Positions 10,291 through 21,219 of a DNA stretch of 64,000 nucleotides are shown here, in pieces. The notes below the pieces were generated by a model that ran no database searches, had not been told where the DNA came from, and was given only the letters and a program-made list of their open reading frames with translations. Source of the DNA: Malachius bipustulatus. Its lineage: Eukaryota > Arthropoda > Insecta > Coleoptera > Melyridae. The DNA lies in contig OU342631.1 in NCBI GenBank assembly GCA_910589415.1, forward strand, positions 55,518,598-55,582,597. Reading direction: 5' to 3'. The position numbers and the translations under genes were made by a program. Within the stretch, counting starts at the first letter, position 1. Every line of letters starts with the position of its first letter.

Positions 10291-10635
10291 CATAATGATA
10301 ATTGGATTTCTAAGTTTTCGTCATACTCAAAACTTGTGCGAGTCACAGCGTATTGCATGAAATTTATACGAAAACTGCGAAAGGTAAAAAATGAGGAGAT
10401 CAAATTATCAATTAGCAATTTAGATGAAGCACTAATCGTCATTATTAAAACTGTTCAATCAAGTGTATTTTATTCAGACATGCAAAATATTTCAAAAACA
10501 AAGTGAGTCTCAAAAAGAAGTAATTTGACAAGCAAGGTATATTGAGAGTAGGAGGCAGACTTGCGCAATCAAATTTAGCTTACAGTAAACGCTAATGCCT
10601 AATTAGACATTATTATAACATTATAAATATTTAAA
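10291..10635 (+). pseudogene. BEL/Pao pol remnant: region between RNase H and integrase
   Basis: The + frame through 10276-10506 carries the BEL/Pao phrase SKFSSYSKLVRVTAYCMKFI. After a shift, GILRVGGRLAQSNLAYSKR follows near 10545-10595; in the family this lies just before the integrase zinc finger. The reading stops at about 10630, where it meets a - strand DDE-transposase remnant. No integrase core (D,D35E) is present, so the element is 3'-truncated. Confidence 0.8.
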
Positions 10636-10639
10636 ACAC

Positions 10640-10734
10640 CTTTTGCCTTCTGTCTTCAGTTTGTTGTCACTGCGTGGGTTTTGATTCTGCCAAGACTTTC
10701 CTATTGTGCCATTTTGAGAGATCCATGTTTCGTC
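10640..10734 (-). pseudogene. DDE transposase fragment containing the DETW motif
   Basis: On the - strand this stretch reads DETWISQNGTIGKSWQNQN. This is the first catalytic Asp region of a Tc1-like (IS630-related, DDE_3) family in which the motif is DETW. It continues the gene whose N-terminus lies at 17811 and which has been split by the fold-back element and both Ginger copies. It ends abruptly at about 10640 against the BEL remnant, so the second Asp and Glu are absent here. Related fragments on + occur at 21020-21209 and 54253-54915. Confidence 0.6.
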
Positions 10735-10738
10735 TATA

Positions 10739-11924
10739 CACCGTGTTTTATATTAAGTCGGCACTATTGCTAACTTCGTTATTATTTGAGCTAGAAAGTC
10801 GGTTAAATAAGCAAACTAGTAGTATTTTTTCTCCTGAATAAAATGGCGAAAGAAGAAAAACAATTGAACATCGCGTTTTCGAGATATTTAAAAAAATGTA
10901 ATTTTTTTAATGGAACACCCTGTATATTTTTAGATGGATCGGTTGCAAAAATTTTTTTCAAGAAAAAAGTCTCTGCACTATGATCCTAAAATAATAAATT
11001 CATTAATTATTCATTATTTTATTACTCGCAAAGTAGGCTGCGACAATTATTGTAATTTAGTGTACCAACCTACGTAATGTAAGGTAAAAAATTATATCGT
11101 CCCCAATAGTGTATTTTTCAATAAAAAAATACACAAAAAAAGTGGTTGCTGTATTGAAAAGGATTTAATTTTAAATAAACAAATAACAGAACTTGTCCGT
11201 GTTTAAATTAAGTCAGCACTATTGCTAACTTCGTTATTATTTGAGCTAGAAAGTCGGTTAAATAAGCAAACTAGTAGTATTTTTTCTCCTGAATAAAATG
11301 GCGAAAACAGGAAAACAATTGAATTTCGAGATATTAAAAAAAAATAATATTTTTTAATGGAACACCCTGTATATTTTTAGATGGATCGCTTGCAAATTTT
11401 TTTTTTAAGAAAAAAGTCTCTATGCACTATGATCCTAAAATAATAAAATTTTACAACACAAACAAGTTCTGTTATTTGTTTATGTAAAATTAAATCCTTT
11501 TCAAGGTAACAACTCTTATTTTTAGTGTATTTTTTTATTGACAAATACACTATTGAGGACGACATAATTTTTTTACCTTACATTACGTAGGTACACTAAA
11601 TTACAATAATTGTCGCAGCCTACTTTGGGAGTAATAAAATAATAAATAATTAATGAATTTATTATTTTAGGATCATAGTGCATAGAGACTTTTTTCTTGA
11701 AAAAAAAATTTGCAACCGATCTATCTAAAAATATTCCATTAAAAATATTCCATTAAAAAAATTACATTTTTTTAAATATCTTGAAAACGCGATGTTCAAT
11801 TGTTTATCTGCTTTCGCCATTTTATTCAGGAGAAAAAATACTACTAGTTTGCTAATTTAACCGACTTCCTAGCTTAAATAATAACGAAGTTAGCAATAGT
11901 GCCGACTTAATATAAAGCACGGTG
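10739..11924. mobile_element. Fold-back element with about 460-bp inverted arms and an internal partial third copy
   Basis: The ends are CACCGTG at 10739 and CACGGTG at 11918-11924, flanked on both sides by TATA (10735-10738 and 11925-11928). The left arm (10739 to about 11197) is followed by a partial direct copy (about 11199-11460). A right arm in inverted orientation follows (about 11461-11924). Nothing inside looks coding. The Ginger copy that follows sits directly on the right-hand TATA. Confidence 0.8.
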
Positions 11925-11928
11925 TATA

Positions 11929-14149
11929 TGTCGCAGCCTTCTGGTGAAATTGGCCATTTCATGAAAAGTCTGGGCATTACATGAAGTGGCTGTCAAATAG
12001 TGAAATAAAATAAATAAATATCTTATGGCTGTGGTAAAGCCCAAGTTAAATAGTTAAATGATTCCCAGTTACACTAAATGGCTAATATTTTTAGACATTT
12101 CATGTAATGCTAGTTTGTTTTTGTCACTTGATGAAATCGTTTATGATTACATCATTTGGCTAAACTTTCTGACCATTTCATGTAATAATGTTGCGTTTAG
12201 GGAAATAAAATCAGATATAATATTCTTTTCATGTACCTACATTACTTAAAATTGGTTAATAAGGTTCAGTTTTTAGTGTAAATAGAGGTCATAAACGAAT
12301 AAGATTATTCTTTACCAATATTTATTATACTTACATAATATTATAGAACAAAAAAAAATACATTCTTTACCTGAGCGAAACATAAGAATTAATAACGCAA
12401 CAAGTAATAAATCAACAAAAATACTAATAACTCAACAACTAATAAATAAACAAATCTTTCATCAATCCTATATAAGCTGTTAACAATAAAGTTACAAAAA
12501 ACATATAACACTGATCGTATTATTAAACAAAAAAATAAAATAACATTTCTAACTTTAGTCCATAAATAAATGGAATATTTTTCAAGTTTATTTATTAAAA
12601 CATGGTAGATTGTTGTGACAACGACTATTACAAAGTATATTATTTTTCTACACATGCACTTATTTTTCATGCACTGTTATTGCTTACTAGGCTTACATAA
12701 ATATTTTGACATTCCTTGACCCTCTGATTCTAGCGCTATTGCTTCTCTCACACTAATAGATTTATTCAAAGGTATCTCTTCTTTCATTAGAAATGGTGAG
12801 CCGGATATTGTAAGCAGGCTTTCCACACCGAACCATCCATTGATTATGCCATGTTTACTAGCAACTTGATATACGCCGTTTTTTTGGTCAACTATCACAC
12901 AGACAATAATATTTCTGGAGTCTCCAGGTCCTCTATCGACTTTTGGAACATTTAAAAGCACACACTCGTCTTGGCTAAACTTGTTAAATTTTTTCTCGGA
13001 ATTACCTAACATTTTGTTAGCAGCTTCTTCAGTTTTCTTTTTAATTTCGCAACGCTCTTTCAATATATTATTATCCATGTAGCACAAATTACAAAACAGT
13101 GATGATCCTTACTGGGAGATTTCACTAGATTGAGAATACGAAAGCACTTCTCACATTTTGGTTCTTGTCCATAATCTGCACTTTCTACAACTTGTGGACT
13201 TGAGAAATGGTCATCATTGTCATTTTCACTATATGTTGGCTCTCATGTGGATTATTCATATTGGAAGCAGCATTCTCTCCCTTCAGTCATAATGTCGACT
13301 AACTCCTCCTCTGTTGTTAATGTTCTCGCCAGTGATGGTGGTATATTGCTAGAGGTTAATCCAACTTTTGGTTCACAACCAAACAGAGCTTTATATGGAG
13401 AGTGTCCTATTGTCCGATGGAATGAGATGTTCTTTTGCCACTGAACAAACTGAAGATCTACTGACCACCTCTTAGATTTTGAATCTGACATCCAAGCTCT
13501 TAACATATATTCAACATCCTGATTTGATCTTTCAACACTCCCCATTTTATTAACAAATTCACGGCCACTATCGCTTTGAAGAATTTTAGGCGCGCCTATA
13601 GAGAGAAAAATACTGAGCAAGTTTGTGACAGCTTTCTCGGCTCGTTTTGTTTCCAATGGTCGTAAAAACAGAAATTTTTGTAGCCTGATCTTGATAATTC
13701 ATTATCCATTTATATTGATTATCAGGAAGTGATTGAAAATCTATTAAATCTACTTGCCCTCGTTCATTAAAATCTTTACTGACAATAGGACGTACAACTA
13801 TCTTTTTTTTTCATTGCAACTTTTGCAGCACTGAATGAAACATTCTATTACTGGACGTGAAATATTTAGCTTCTTTCTTAGTGCCTCCATCTCTACGCAT
13901 CGTGTAACTGATTTTATTTCTCCAAACGCAAGCATAGAGTGCAGCATTACATGAAGTGGCCAGAATGTTTGGCCTCTTGGTGTAATTTCGAGCTGTTTCA
14001 TCAAATGGCAGAAATGTGTTTGCGTTTCATGAAATGTCTAAAAATGTTAGCCATTTAGTGAAATACGCAATCATTTCACTAGCTGGCAGCATTTCATGAT
14101 ATGGCCAGACTTTTCATGAAATGGCCAATTTCACCAAAAGGCTGCGACA
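11929..14149 (-). mobile_element. Ginger-type transposon copy A, internally deleted (2221 bp)
   Basis: It starts TGTCGCAGCCTTCTGG and ends with the inverse, GGCTGCGACA, with TATA on both sides (11925-11928, 14150-14153). TGT...ACA ends and a 4-bp target duplication are typical of Ginger transposons, which encode a retroviral-like integrase. It is closely similar to copy B (14191-17381) but lacks the intron region, exon 1 and about 110 bp of the integrase core. Subterminal zones carry repeated TTTCATGAAATGGCC-like motifs. Confidence 0.85.
12389..14004 (-). pseudogene. Ginger integrase pseudogene in copy A
   Basis: Pieces of the Ginger integrase read on - at 14004-13798 (HHCC-zinc-finger end, with CCKSC), 13656-13252 (core), 13087-12677 (C-terminal domain) and 12670-12389. 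Against copy B two deletions are evident. One fuses the start of exon 1 directly to the ALRKKLN part of exon 2. The other, near 13540-13547, removes the segment with the catalytic Glu region (HPQSQGSIE in copy B). The catalytic set is therefore incomplete and the copy cannot be autonomous. Much of the remaining sequence is nearly identical to copy B, so the deletions are recent relative to the last exchange. Confidence 0.85.
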
Positions 14150-14190
14150 TATACACAAATTGGTAGATGCCTTCTCTTTTGTAATATATA
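14150..14190 (-). pseudogene. 41-bp island of the older DDE transposase between two Ginger copies
   Basis: Between the TATA duplications of Ginger A and B lies a short host stretch. On the - strand it reads KREGIYQFVY-like sequence, the part just upstream of the DETW motif found at 10734. This shows that both Ginger copies and the fold-back element landed in one pre-existing - strand DDE_3 gene. Confidence 0.5.
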
Positions 14191-17100
14191 TGTCGCAGCC
14201 TTCTGGTGAAATTGGCCATTTCATGAAAAGTCTGGCCATTTCATGAAGTGGCTGTCAAATATTGAAATGATTCCCAGTTACACTAAATGGCTAATATTTT
14301 TAGACATTTCATGTAATGCAAGTTTGTTTTTATCACTTGATGAAATCGTGTATGATTACATCATTTGGCTAAAGTTTCTGGCCATTTCATGTAATGCTGC
14401 AATCCATGCTTGCGTTTAGGGAAATAAAATCAGATATAATATTCTTTTTATGTACATTATTTATAATTGGTTAATAAGGTTCAGTTTTTAGTGTAAATAG
14501 GTCGAATAAGATTATTCAAAACCAATATTTATTATACTTACATAATATTATAGAACAAAAAAAAATTACATTCTTTACTTGAGCGAAACAAAAGAATTAA
14601 TAACACAACAAGTAATAAATCAACAAAAATACTAATAGCTCAACAACTAATAAATTAACAAATCTTTCATCAATCCTATGTATAAGCTGTTGACAATTTA
14701 CAAAAAACATATAACACTGATCGTATTAAATACAAAAATAAATTAACATTTCTAACTTTAGTCCATAAATAAATGGAATATTTTTCAAGATTATTTATTA
14801 AAACATGGTAGACTGTTGTGACAACGGCTATTACAAAGTATATTATTTTTTCTACACATGCACTTATTTTTCATGCACTGTTGCTTACTAGGCTTACATA
14901 AACATTTTGACATTCCTTGACCCCCTGATTCTAGCGCTATTGCTTCTCTCACACTAATAGATTTATTCAAAGGTATCTCTTCTTTCATTAGAAATGGTGA
15001 GCCGGATATTGTAAGCAGGCTTTCCACACCGAACCATCCATTGATTATGCCATGTTTACTAGCAACTTGATATACGCCGTTTTTTTGGTCAACTATCACA
15101 CAGACAATAATATTTCTGGAGTCTCCAGGTCCTCTATCGACTTTTGGAACATTTAAAAGCACACACTCGTCTTGGCTAAACTTGTTAAATTTTTTCTCGG
15201 AATTACCTAACATTTTGTTAGCAGCTTCTTCAGTTTTCTTTTTAATTTCGCAACGCTCTTTCAATATATTATTATCCATGTAGCACAAATTACAAAACAG
15301 TGATGATCCTTGCTGGGAGATTTCACTAGAATTGAGAATACGAAAGCACTTCTCACATTTTGGTTCTTGTCCATAATCTGCACTTTCTACAACTTGTGGA
15401 CTTGAGAAATGGTCATCATTGTCATTTTCACTATGTTGGCTCTCATGTGGATTATTCATATTGGAAGCAGCATTCTCTCCTTCAGTCATAATGTCGACTA
15501 ACTCCTCCTCTGTTGTTAATGTTCTCGCCAGTGATGGTGGTATATTGCTAGAGGTTAATCCAACTTTTGGTTCACAACCAAACAGAGCTTTATATGGAGA
15601 GCGTCCTATTGTCCGATGGAATGAGATGTTCTTTTGCCACTGAACAAACTGAAGACCTACTGACCACCTCTTAGATTTTGAATCTGACATCCAAGCTCTT
15701 AACATATTTTCAACATCCTGATTTGATCTTTCAATACTCCCCTGGCTCTGAGGATGTCTAGGACGACCGTGCACAATGAGGCATTCAGGCCATAAGTCTT
15801 TTAATTCGGTAATTATTTTATTGACAAATTCACGGCCATTATCGCTTTGAAGAATTTTAGGCGCGCCTATAGAGAGAAAAATACTGAGCAAGTTTATGGC
15901 AACTTCCTCGGCACGTTTTGTTTCCAATGGTCGCAAAAACAGAAATTTTGTAGCGTGATCTTGATAATTCATTATCCATTTATATTGCTTATCAGGAAGT
16001 GATTGAAAATCTATTAAATCTACTTGCCCTCTTTCATTAAAATCTTTACTGACAATAGGACGTACAACTATCTTTTTTTTGCCAAGTTTTTTTTCATTGC
16101 AACTTTTGCAGCACTGAATGAAACATTCTATTACTGGACGTGAAATATTTAGCTTCTTTCTTAGTGCAGCTTCCATTTTAACTCGACCACCATGACCAGT
16201 TTTATTAACATGATAGTCATATAATTTATCATATAATGATTCATAACTGACAACAAATTCAATTTCATCATCATTTTTTTTTTTTTTATCAAATGGGATT
16301 GACCTGAAATGGTCATAACATCATAAGTTTGCAATAAAAAGTATTGTCGACGTTGTTTGCTTCCCCTAAAATATAAAAAAAAAATCACATCTTAATAGGA
16401 ATCCCTCTCTTAATAAGCTGTCTGCTAAATAGTGTACCGGATATCCAGGAGTTGCGTGTTTCTTGAAAGTCTAATTTTTATCTAAGCACATTTGTATTCT
16501 ATTTTAATGTCATTATATTAAATAAGATGCAGCGCATTTTATTTAGTAAATAAGAGTTGTATGATATACGAACAGAATTACTGAGACACCTTGTATAATA
16601 TAATATAAATAAACATAATTCCACTTTATGCAGCTTAAATCGTGAATCCTTTATTTGAAATATCTCTTTTTACATTGAAAATACTATAGCATCCGACAAA
16701 AAAAGCCGTAACTCCTGGACACATGTAGGTATACGTATGTAGGTGTAGGTATAGGTATTATTGTGTTTTCTGTTTCAAGTGTAAGTAGCAAACACGAAAT
16801 ACATAGCCCGGGTTAATAAGACCGATTACTCAATCGTCACTCACATTCACATTGCAGGCAGGCTGCCGTCATCGTAAAACGAGCCTGCCGGCAGAACACT
16901 ATACCTAACCTGACCTACACCCTACACTACCATTACTGTAGTCAAAGCTATAGGTACTTGTACTTACTGTTTTTGTTTTGCAACTGCAATCTCTTGTATA
17001 ATTTCTTCGATTGCCTGTTGCGTATAGGGCTTCTTCCCTGGTTTCTTTGAATAATATTCTTCTATTTTAGTACAAAACCGCTGCTGTTGAATAGCACTAC

Positions 17101-17381
17101 TAGAGTCGTCGACTGCCTCCATCTCTACGCATCGTGTAACTGATTTTATTTCTCTAAACGCAAGCATAGAGTGCAGCATTACATGAAGTGGCCAGAATGT
17201 TTGGCCTCTTGGTGTAATTTCGAGCTGTTTCATCAAATGGCAGAAATGTGTTTGCGTTTCATGAAGTGTCTAAAAATGTTAGCCATTTAGTGAAATACGC
17301 AATCATTTCACTATCTGGCAGCATTTCATGAAATGGCCAGACTTTTCATGAAATGGCCAATTTCACCAGAAGGCTGCGACA
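14191..17381 (-). mobile_element. Ginger-type transposon copy B, near complete (3191 bp)
   Basis: It has TGTCGCAGCC...GGCTGCGACA ends with TATA duplications at 14187-14190 and 17382-17385. It encodes a two-exon integrase on the - strand. The terminal 150-200 bp on each side hold many copies of a short motif around TTTCATGAAATGGCC, likely transposase-binding sites. Apart from one homopolymer frameshift the gene is open, making it the best candidate source for copy A. Confidence 0.9.
14791..17122 (-). CDS. Ginger (KRBA2-like) integrase/transposase, two exons, one frameshift
   Basis: Exon 1 runs 17122-16968 and ends in a consensus donor (GTAAGT). Exon 2 starts at 16365 after a TTTTAG acceptor, and the phases match. 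Upstream of the long open part (16176-14791, 461 codons) the frame is broken at a T-run near 16267-16280 (A-run on the coding strand). The protein then reads an HHCC finger (GHGG, CCKSC), an rve core with Asp in VDLIDF, Asp in QSDNGREF and Glu in GSIERSN (36 residues between the last two by my count), a zinc-ribbon-like pair (CEKC, CNLC) and a Cys-rich tail. It cuts and joins transposon ends as a retroviral-type integrase. A sequencing error in the homopolymer could be the only lesion. Confidence 0.85.
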
Positions 17382-17385
17382 TATA

Positions 17386-17811
17386 CATACATGCGCTTAG
17401 GAACTTCACTTTAAAAAAAAATAATGTGGCCTAATTCCATGAGACCTCGACGTTGATTGTCTTTTTTCTATTTAAATCCAATTTTCTTTAAGACGCACAA
17501 AAGAGAAGATTTGCTGTACTCACATATATATTAAATATATATGTGATATATATATATAAAGACAAATTTTGTCTTTGAGGACGGTATGTAGAGTATGTAG
17601 AGGCGGTACCAAGCGACAATTTCAGAGCTTCAGCTACCCTCTAAATCATAATATTTATTCCTTGATGTCAGTAGTATAAAATAATTTTTATACCTCGCTC
17701 ACTGATGTTATTAAGGGGTAATAATGGGCCCCCATTCATTGATTCGTTTTCAAAGTATTCGATTAAATTTGCCAGCATTTGTTGCGCTTCTTTACTTAAA
17801 TGTTTTGGCAT
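17386..17811 (-). pseudogene. N-terminal part of the nested DDE_3 transposase
   Basis: The start is MPKHLSKEAQQML at 17811, with the family phrase EYFENESMNGGPLLPL. About 50 bp later comes a GTATAA...TTTAG stretch that looks like a short intron although the phase does not work out, then RVAEALKLSLGT near 17640-17595. Further on, GFK.KKDNQRRGLMELGHI is read near 17440-17500. This order is that of Tc1-like DDE_3 proteins whose core has the DETW motif. The reading then runs into Ginger B at 17385 and resumes at 14190 and 10734. Confidence 0.6.
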
Positions 17812-18142
17812 TTTGCTTACTTTTAAAGATAATTCATCACTTTGTAGATATAATAATTTTTAATTTATTTTATAAAATTAAAAATTAACTCTTAAAACTG
17901 ACAGACGTAAACAGAACAAAATAAGTTTGTTATTTTGGATAGAAAAGTTGACAACAAAGCCAGGGCTTGATGTTGTGATCGATCAATTTATTATTTTTGA
18001 ATCTTCCTAATGTCAAACATTTTCATTTGATCCCTTTAATAACGTTCAAATTCTATTTGTCATTTTTAGTGACATTATGCTCGATGTTACAACGCAGCGT
18101 AAACAAATATGACCTTGGCAGACTATCTAGAAATTAATCCAT
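17812..18142. other. Non-coding stretch upstream of the DDE_3 gene
   Basis: A/T-rich, with no ORF I can assign. It lies between the start of the - strand DDE transposase and the right satellite array, and may include that element's promoter and terminal repeat, though no matching opposite end was found. Confidence 0.4.
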
Positions 18143-18548
18143 GTGTAGGGCATGTTACACGATTGTTTCGAAAATACTGCATTAAAAACTGGAATTTCGT
18201 GCCGTGTGGATGAACTTTACGGGGTTAAAACCACCCTTACAGTCGTTGTGCCAAAATTTCCTTTAAAGGAATGTTACACGATTGTATTCTGGAAATATTG
18301 CAGGAGGTCTCAATGTTTGTCACGCCGTCTGTCATATTAAAAAAAAAAAAATCAAAACTGAAATTTATTGCCGTATTGATGATCTTTACCAGGTTGAAAC
18401 CACCTTTAGAGTCGTTTGCCAGAATTTCCTTCTAGGGGATGTTACACGATTGTATTTCGAAAATACTGCGGGAGGTCTCAATGTTTGTCACGCCGTCTGT
18501 CATATTAAAAAAAATTAAAAACCGAAATTTATTGCCGTGTGGATGAAC
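18143..18548 (-). repeat. Satellite-like array, right member of the inverted pair
   Basis: Three diverged copies of the unit seen at 1-405 occur here in reverse orientation. The phrase GTGGATGAAC ends near 18214, a degenerate copy lies near 18375, and another is near 18545, each followed or preceded by GTTACACGATTGTAT and TGTTTGTCACGCCGTCTGTCATATT. The inverted placement 17.7 kb from the left array suggests either terminal subrepeats of a large composite element or chance neighbouring satellites. Confidence 0.8.
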
Positions 18549-18756
18549 AAACATAGCCCGTTAAAAATTTTATTTCATACTGATACATTATAACTAGATA
18601 AATGCTTGGTTACCGTAACTATAAACATATTCATAACTCCCTTGGGACTGTTATGAATCCATAACTCCCTCTATTGTTACTATTTGTTTAATTCTGGTAA
18701 CCATTGGATGTTGGTTTTGTTATTGCATTGTTGGTTGAATATTTGGATTTCATTAT

Positions 18757-20328
18757 TGTAATGAAGTCATGAATTTTTGACTTCATTTTAGTTAGTCAGC
18801 TGCCTCCAATAATGGCTTTCATTCATTATAAAAATCATCAAGATCGCTTCATGCATTTCATCCATAATAAAATCATGCTAATTAATAATTTCTCAAATCA
18901 TTTATCAGTTTTTTATGAACAGGCCGTATTTTAAGCGAGCTGAATCGAGGCAGTTGACTACAATTTCGGAAGCCACATCGCTGATACCAGCACTATCACC
19001 GGGGACAAAAACGAAATAAACCTTTTTTATGCTCCGTGGCCTGCCTGAAAAACGGCTGATAATTGGTTTAGGAGATACGACAACCGTATAAAATGAGCGA
19101 CATTTTTGAATGAAAAATTAATTCCGATCAGACGTTAGTTTGAGTAGGTACCTAGTGCAGAATCCGATCCGGTATCCTGACCAGTGTTAGAAATTCCGAT
19201 CCGGCATCATTAACAGCAGTGTTAAATTTCCGATATAAACGATAGTGCGAGATTTCCGAACCGAAGTGCCTAGCCGTGAATAGTTCCCCGTCGCTTCCGT
19301 GTTAAGGTAGGTGAGATTTTCATACCAGCCGTAAAATTTTCATTTTCACATTTGGTTGTGTCACGGTCACCTTGGACAACCCTTCGCAAGCATCCCTTCT
19401 TACCGCACCCGCTCCTAACCCTCGCTGTAGTAACAAAGGCCCCGTTCTTGTCGTGAGATTGCTAACCCGGCGGAGACAGGGGGTAATCTCGCGGTGGCGG
19501 CGTTGCCTGGTACTAGTTAACAGCCCATCGGTACCCATCTTCCGCTGGAGTAACAAAGGCTTCGTCATTTTCGTAAGATTGCTGACCCGGCGGAGACAGG
19601 GGGTAATCTTGCGGTGGCGGCGTGGCCCGGTACTCGTTAAACACAGCACGCCGATCCTCTCCTCCCCACCTACAATAAATCACCAACACCGCGGCCTCAC
19701 CGCACCTACCCGGTTTTCCATTCTGGAACACATTAGGCGCGCACGTACCCAATAGGGATCAATATTCAATAGGAATCATTAAATCCGATAATTTGGTATC
19801 ACCCCGTAGATCGCGTCTCACTGTCCGCCGCTTTGCTTTGCACCCACCGTTATACGACCGCTGTCATCTTCGTAGCCATTTGTACTCATTTATTTAAGCT
19901 CCGAGAAGTCTTCTTTTATTTTTTTCAAGTGTAAATTAGCATTTTTCTGTATAATAAAATTTAATTTGAACTCACGTCCTGCCCTTCATTTGATATCTCT
20001 ACCGACCGTGACCCTCAAGCTACTCACCAGACAACTTGACTCAACGGGAGTGCCACGTAAGCCGCAAGGAGCGCCTAAAGACCGCCCCTCTGCGTCCGTA
20101 TACTTTTGGTGATAACCTCGTCTGACCCCTGGCAGTTTCCGTCTTCTCCATTGAGTTACCCTGGACAAGGATACGACCAACGTATCAATTGTGCGATAAC
20201 CCAGGTCAGTGGGAAAACGAATTGGTGAGTCATATCCCCAAGGGAGTAAACCCTTTTATAAAAATCTGGCGCCCGAGCAATCCGTCCGGTTCCGGCCAGT
20301 TTCCCGGATATCCGGGGTTGTCGTCACA
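18757..20328 (+). mobile_element. Probable solo LTR (1572 bp) with TTAT duplication
   Basis: The segment begins TGTAATG and ends GTCGTCACA, with TTAT at 18753-18756 and 20329-20332. TG...CA ends with a 4-bp duplication are typical of LTRs. Its absence from copy 2 of the tandem repeat gives a natural empty site. A possible polyadenylation phrase (AATAAAATT) lies near 19955. At 20265-20280 TGGCGCCCGAGCA resembles a tRNA-Lys primer-binding site, so an alternative is a short LTR-plus-leader remnant. ORFs inside overlap on both strands and look non-coding. Confidence 0.55.
19423..19662 (+). repeat. 120-bp tandem duplication in the GC-rich part of the LTR-like element
   Basis: The phrase AGTAACAAAGGC ends at 19440 and again at 19560. 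Both copies contain GACCCGGCGGAGACAGGGGG-like and GGTGGCGGCG phrases and differ by scattered substitutions. The GC content is clearly higher than in the surroundings. Because 120 is divisible by 3, long open frames on both strands survive the duplication; I do not regard them as genes. Confidence 0.75.
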
Positions 20329-21019
20329 TTATGTAATTTTCTACAAACGTTTCAGTTGATATATCCATGGTAATCAATAATCATGCTTACTCAATTATTA
20401 AAAACATTCGTTTAATTTTAAAAACCAACAGATTTGGTTTTTATATTTCATTTTCTATGAAATAAAATAGATTATGTATCACGGGAGTTATTGGATGTTA
20501 ATAACCTCGGGCAACTTAACAATTCTCTGTAATTAACATCCTCATAACTCCCTTGACATATAAATAACTATTATTTCATACTAATACATTATAACTAGAT
20601 AAACGCTTGGTTACCGTAACTATAAACATATTCATAACTCCCTTGGGAGCTATACTGGGCTGTTATTAATCCATAACTCCCTCTATTGTTACTATTTGTT
20701 TAATTCTGGTAACCATTGGATGTTGGTTTTGTTATTGCATTGTTGGTTGAATATTTGGATTTCATATGTCATTTTCTATAAACTTTTCAGTTGATATATC
20801 CATGGTAATCATGCTTACTCAATTATTAAAAACATTCGTTTGATTTTAAAAACCAACAGATTTGGTTTTTATATTTCATTTTGTATGAAATAAAATAAAT
20901 TATGTATCACGTGAGTTATTGGATGTTAATAACCTCGGGCAACTTAACAATCCCTCGGGACTCTGTAATTAACATTCTCATAACTCCCTTGATACATAAA
21001 TAACTATTATCTACGTCGA

Positions 21020-21209
21020 CCGCTGTGCGGAGCGCATAATGTCGTGTGGCTGGACTGGTGTGGATAGCTTCACTCCAACTTCAAACAGAGGAAAAGGATA
21101 ACCATTTTGCATGCTGGTTCCGAAAATGACCTTCTGCTTTCAGCAAAAAATATAAAAGATTCTAGTTTAGATTACCGTGAAGACACTACTGGGGAATTTG
21201 AGAATTGGT
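21020..21209 (+). pseudogene. DDE_3 transposase fragment (HAG motif region)
   Basis: Across 21085-21209 the + strand reads RGKRITILHAGSEN, then LLLSAKNIKDSSLDYRED and FENW. This is the segment following the DETW motif in the same family as the - strand gene at 17811-10640 and the + fragment at 54253. It stops at TTGGTTAATAATAATAA (21203-21219), where the OTU-containing fragment begins. Confidence 0.65.
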
Positions 21210-21219
21210 TAATAATAAT

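Larger units (their letters stand above)
18570..21005 (+). repeat. AT-rich tandem duplication (about 0.43 kb unit, two copies), first copy split
   Basis: Copy 1 is 18570-18756 plus 20333-20572; copy 2 is 20573-21005. Matching landmarks include ACTAGATAAA.GCTTGGTTACCG, CATAACTCCC, GGTAACCATTGGATG, CAGTTGATATATCCATGG and GTTATTGGATGTTAATAACC. CATAACTCCCTT-type phrases recur within each unit. No coding potential. Copy 1 is interrupted at a TTAT by the LTR-like insertion. Confidence 0.8.

Noticed and set aside
19372..19755. GC-rich overlapping ORFs in the LTR-like element as genes
   Set aside because: Open on both strands because of GC content and a 120-bp duplication divisible by three; no family resemblance.
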